The position numbers and the translations under genes were made by a program. Shown here in pieces: positions 5,397 through 5,812 of a stretch of DNA of 5,812 nt (its first letter is position 1; every line of letters starts with the position of its first letter). The notes under the pieces are model-generated. The model saw only the letters and a list, made by a program, of their open reading frames with translations, did not search any database and was not told where the DNA came from. Source of the DNA: Thiohalobacter sp. (GTDB taxonomy: Bacteria; Pseudomonadota; Gammaproteobacteria; Thiohalobacterales; Thiohalobacteraceae); NCBI GenBank assembly GCA_027030825.1, contig JALVEM010000012.1, positions 1-5,812 on the forward strand, written 5' to 3'.

Positions 5397-5699
5397 TCAG
5401 CCGTCCTTGCGCTTGCGCCCGAAGGCCCCGGGATCGATCGGAATGACGACCTCCCGCGGCTTTTCGTCGATGAACTGCGGGCGCGCCTTCGACTCGCGGC
5501 CGTGCGCCTTCGCGATCTCGTGTTCGCGCAGCGCGATCATCTTCAGGCATTCCCGGATGCCTTCGATGGTTTCGTCGGACAGGGGATGGGCATAGCCGGG
5601 CTTGGCGTAGGTGTCCTTCGCCACGTCGGTGAGCACCTTTTTCATCGCGCGCAGAATGCGTTCTTCTTCGGTGAGCGTTTCCTGGCCTGTTTCGGACAT
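5397..5699 (-). CDS. Unrecognised 100-residue helical protein, upstream partner of the DUF2384 gene
   Basis: I do not recognise this family. The ATG at 5699 (MSETGQETLTEEERI) has AGGAG 5 nt upstream (5709-5705); the frame is open to the window edge, but the upstream part has no such signal. Two helices are likely, residues 8-30 (LTEEERILRAMKKVLTDVAKD) and 41-66 (SDETIEGIRECLKMIALREHEI), separated by a loop TYAKPGYAHPL. A shorter tail follows, with REVVIPIDP at 82-90 and a basic end GRKRKDG. It has no signal peptide, membrane segment or nuclease-like motif, and nothing resembling a RES toxin's Arg-Glu-Ser residues. Strong charge, one cysteine (C51) and small size suggest a cytoplasmic protein that binds another protein or nucleic acid, but this is a guess. 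It is the first gene of a probable two-gene unit with the DUF2384 protein 28 nt downstream. Confidence 0.82.
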   Translation of the reverse strand: MSETGQETLTEEERILRAMKKVLTDVAKDTYAKPGYAHPLSDETIEGIRECLKMIALREHEIAKAHGRESKARPQFIDEKPREVVIPIDPGAFGRKRKDG

Positions 5700-5748
5700 C
5701 GGGGCTCCTGATGACAGCCTTCGCTGTTCCTGATCATATTGGTGAGGA

Positions 5749-5757
5749 ATTATGCCA
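5749..5757 (-). promoter_or_regulatory. Extended -10 promoter element for the two-gene unit
   Basis: The - strand reads TGGCATAAT here, an extended -10 (TGn plus CATAAT, five of six matches to TATAAT). No good -35 box sits at the usual distance, which is acceptable for extended -10 promoters. Transcription would begin near 5741, leaving a leader of about 42 nt before the ATG at 5699. That leader contains a small hairpin, ACAGC/GCTGT at 5713-5727. Confidence 0.5.
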
Positions 5758-5767
5758 CATCCCCGTT

Positions 5768-5790
5768 GCGGAATCATCCGCAGCTTCCGC
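5768..5790. promoter_or_regulatory. Inverted repeat upstream of the -10 element, possible operator
   Basis: GCGGAA (5768-5773) is repeated inverted as TTCCGC (5785-5790), and an inner copy TCCGC lies at 5777-5781. It covers the -35 area of the predicted promoter of the DUF2384 unit. It could be a regulator site, for instance for autorepression, but the arms are short and GC-rich and may be chance. Confidence 0.25.
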
Positions 5791-5812
5791 GGGGGAGTTG
5801 GACGACCCACGG

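Noticed and set aside
4943..5699. Classical Xre-RES toxin-antitoxin operon
   Set aside because: The partner protein is only 100 residues and shows no RES-type residues, and no other toxin-like gene adjoins the antitoxin-like gene.
5700..5810. Upstream extension of the 100-residue protein to 5810
   Set aside because: The extension would cross the predicted extended -10 promoter and has no ribosome site, whereas 5699 has AGGAG 5 nt away.

Overview
This is a GC-rich window, apparently chromosomal, from what looks like a gammaproteobacterium. The FtsZ C-terminus ends in the EYLDIPAFLRRQAD peptide typical of that class, and the base composition and protein style would fit a purple-sulfur or Ectothiorhodospira-like lineage. 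That finer placement is an inference only. No insertion sequence, tRNA, rRNA or CRISPR array was seen.

Left edge (1-690): the 3' part of ftsZ on the + strand, followed by a roughly 180-bp spacer holding several GC-rich inverted repeats. The lpxC gene that usually follows ftsZ in this group is not here.

Centre (691-4371, - strand): a complete vitamin B12 acquisition unit. In transcription order it has a near-consensus sigma70 promoter (4371-4343), a full cobalamin riboswitch (4271-4063), a probable translation-control leader, a BtuB-type outer-membrane receptor, a TonB energy transducer (4-bp overlap with btuB) and a PduO-type ATP:cob(I)alamin adenosyltransferase (16-nt gap). The logic is capture of corrinoid at the surface, energised transport into the periplasm, and conversion to adenosylcobalamin in the cytoplasm. 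The riboswitch senses the end product and shuts the unit down. The inner-membrane BtuCD-F transporter is not in the window.

Right side (4379-5812): a + strand gene for an unrecognised 152-residue protein, preceded by a perfect 18-bp palindrome. It converges with a two-gene - strand unit. That unit encodes an unrecognised 100-residue, mostly helical protein and then an Xre/MbcA/ParS-type (DUF2384) antitoxin-like protein with no toxin gene beside it. This pair and the palindrome are the least explained parts of the window.
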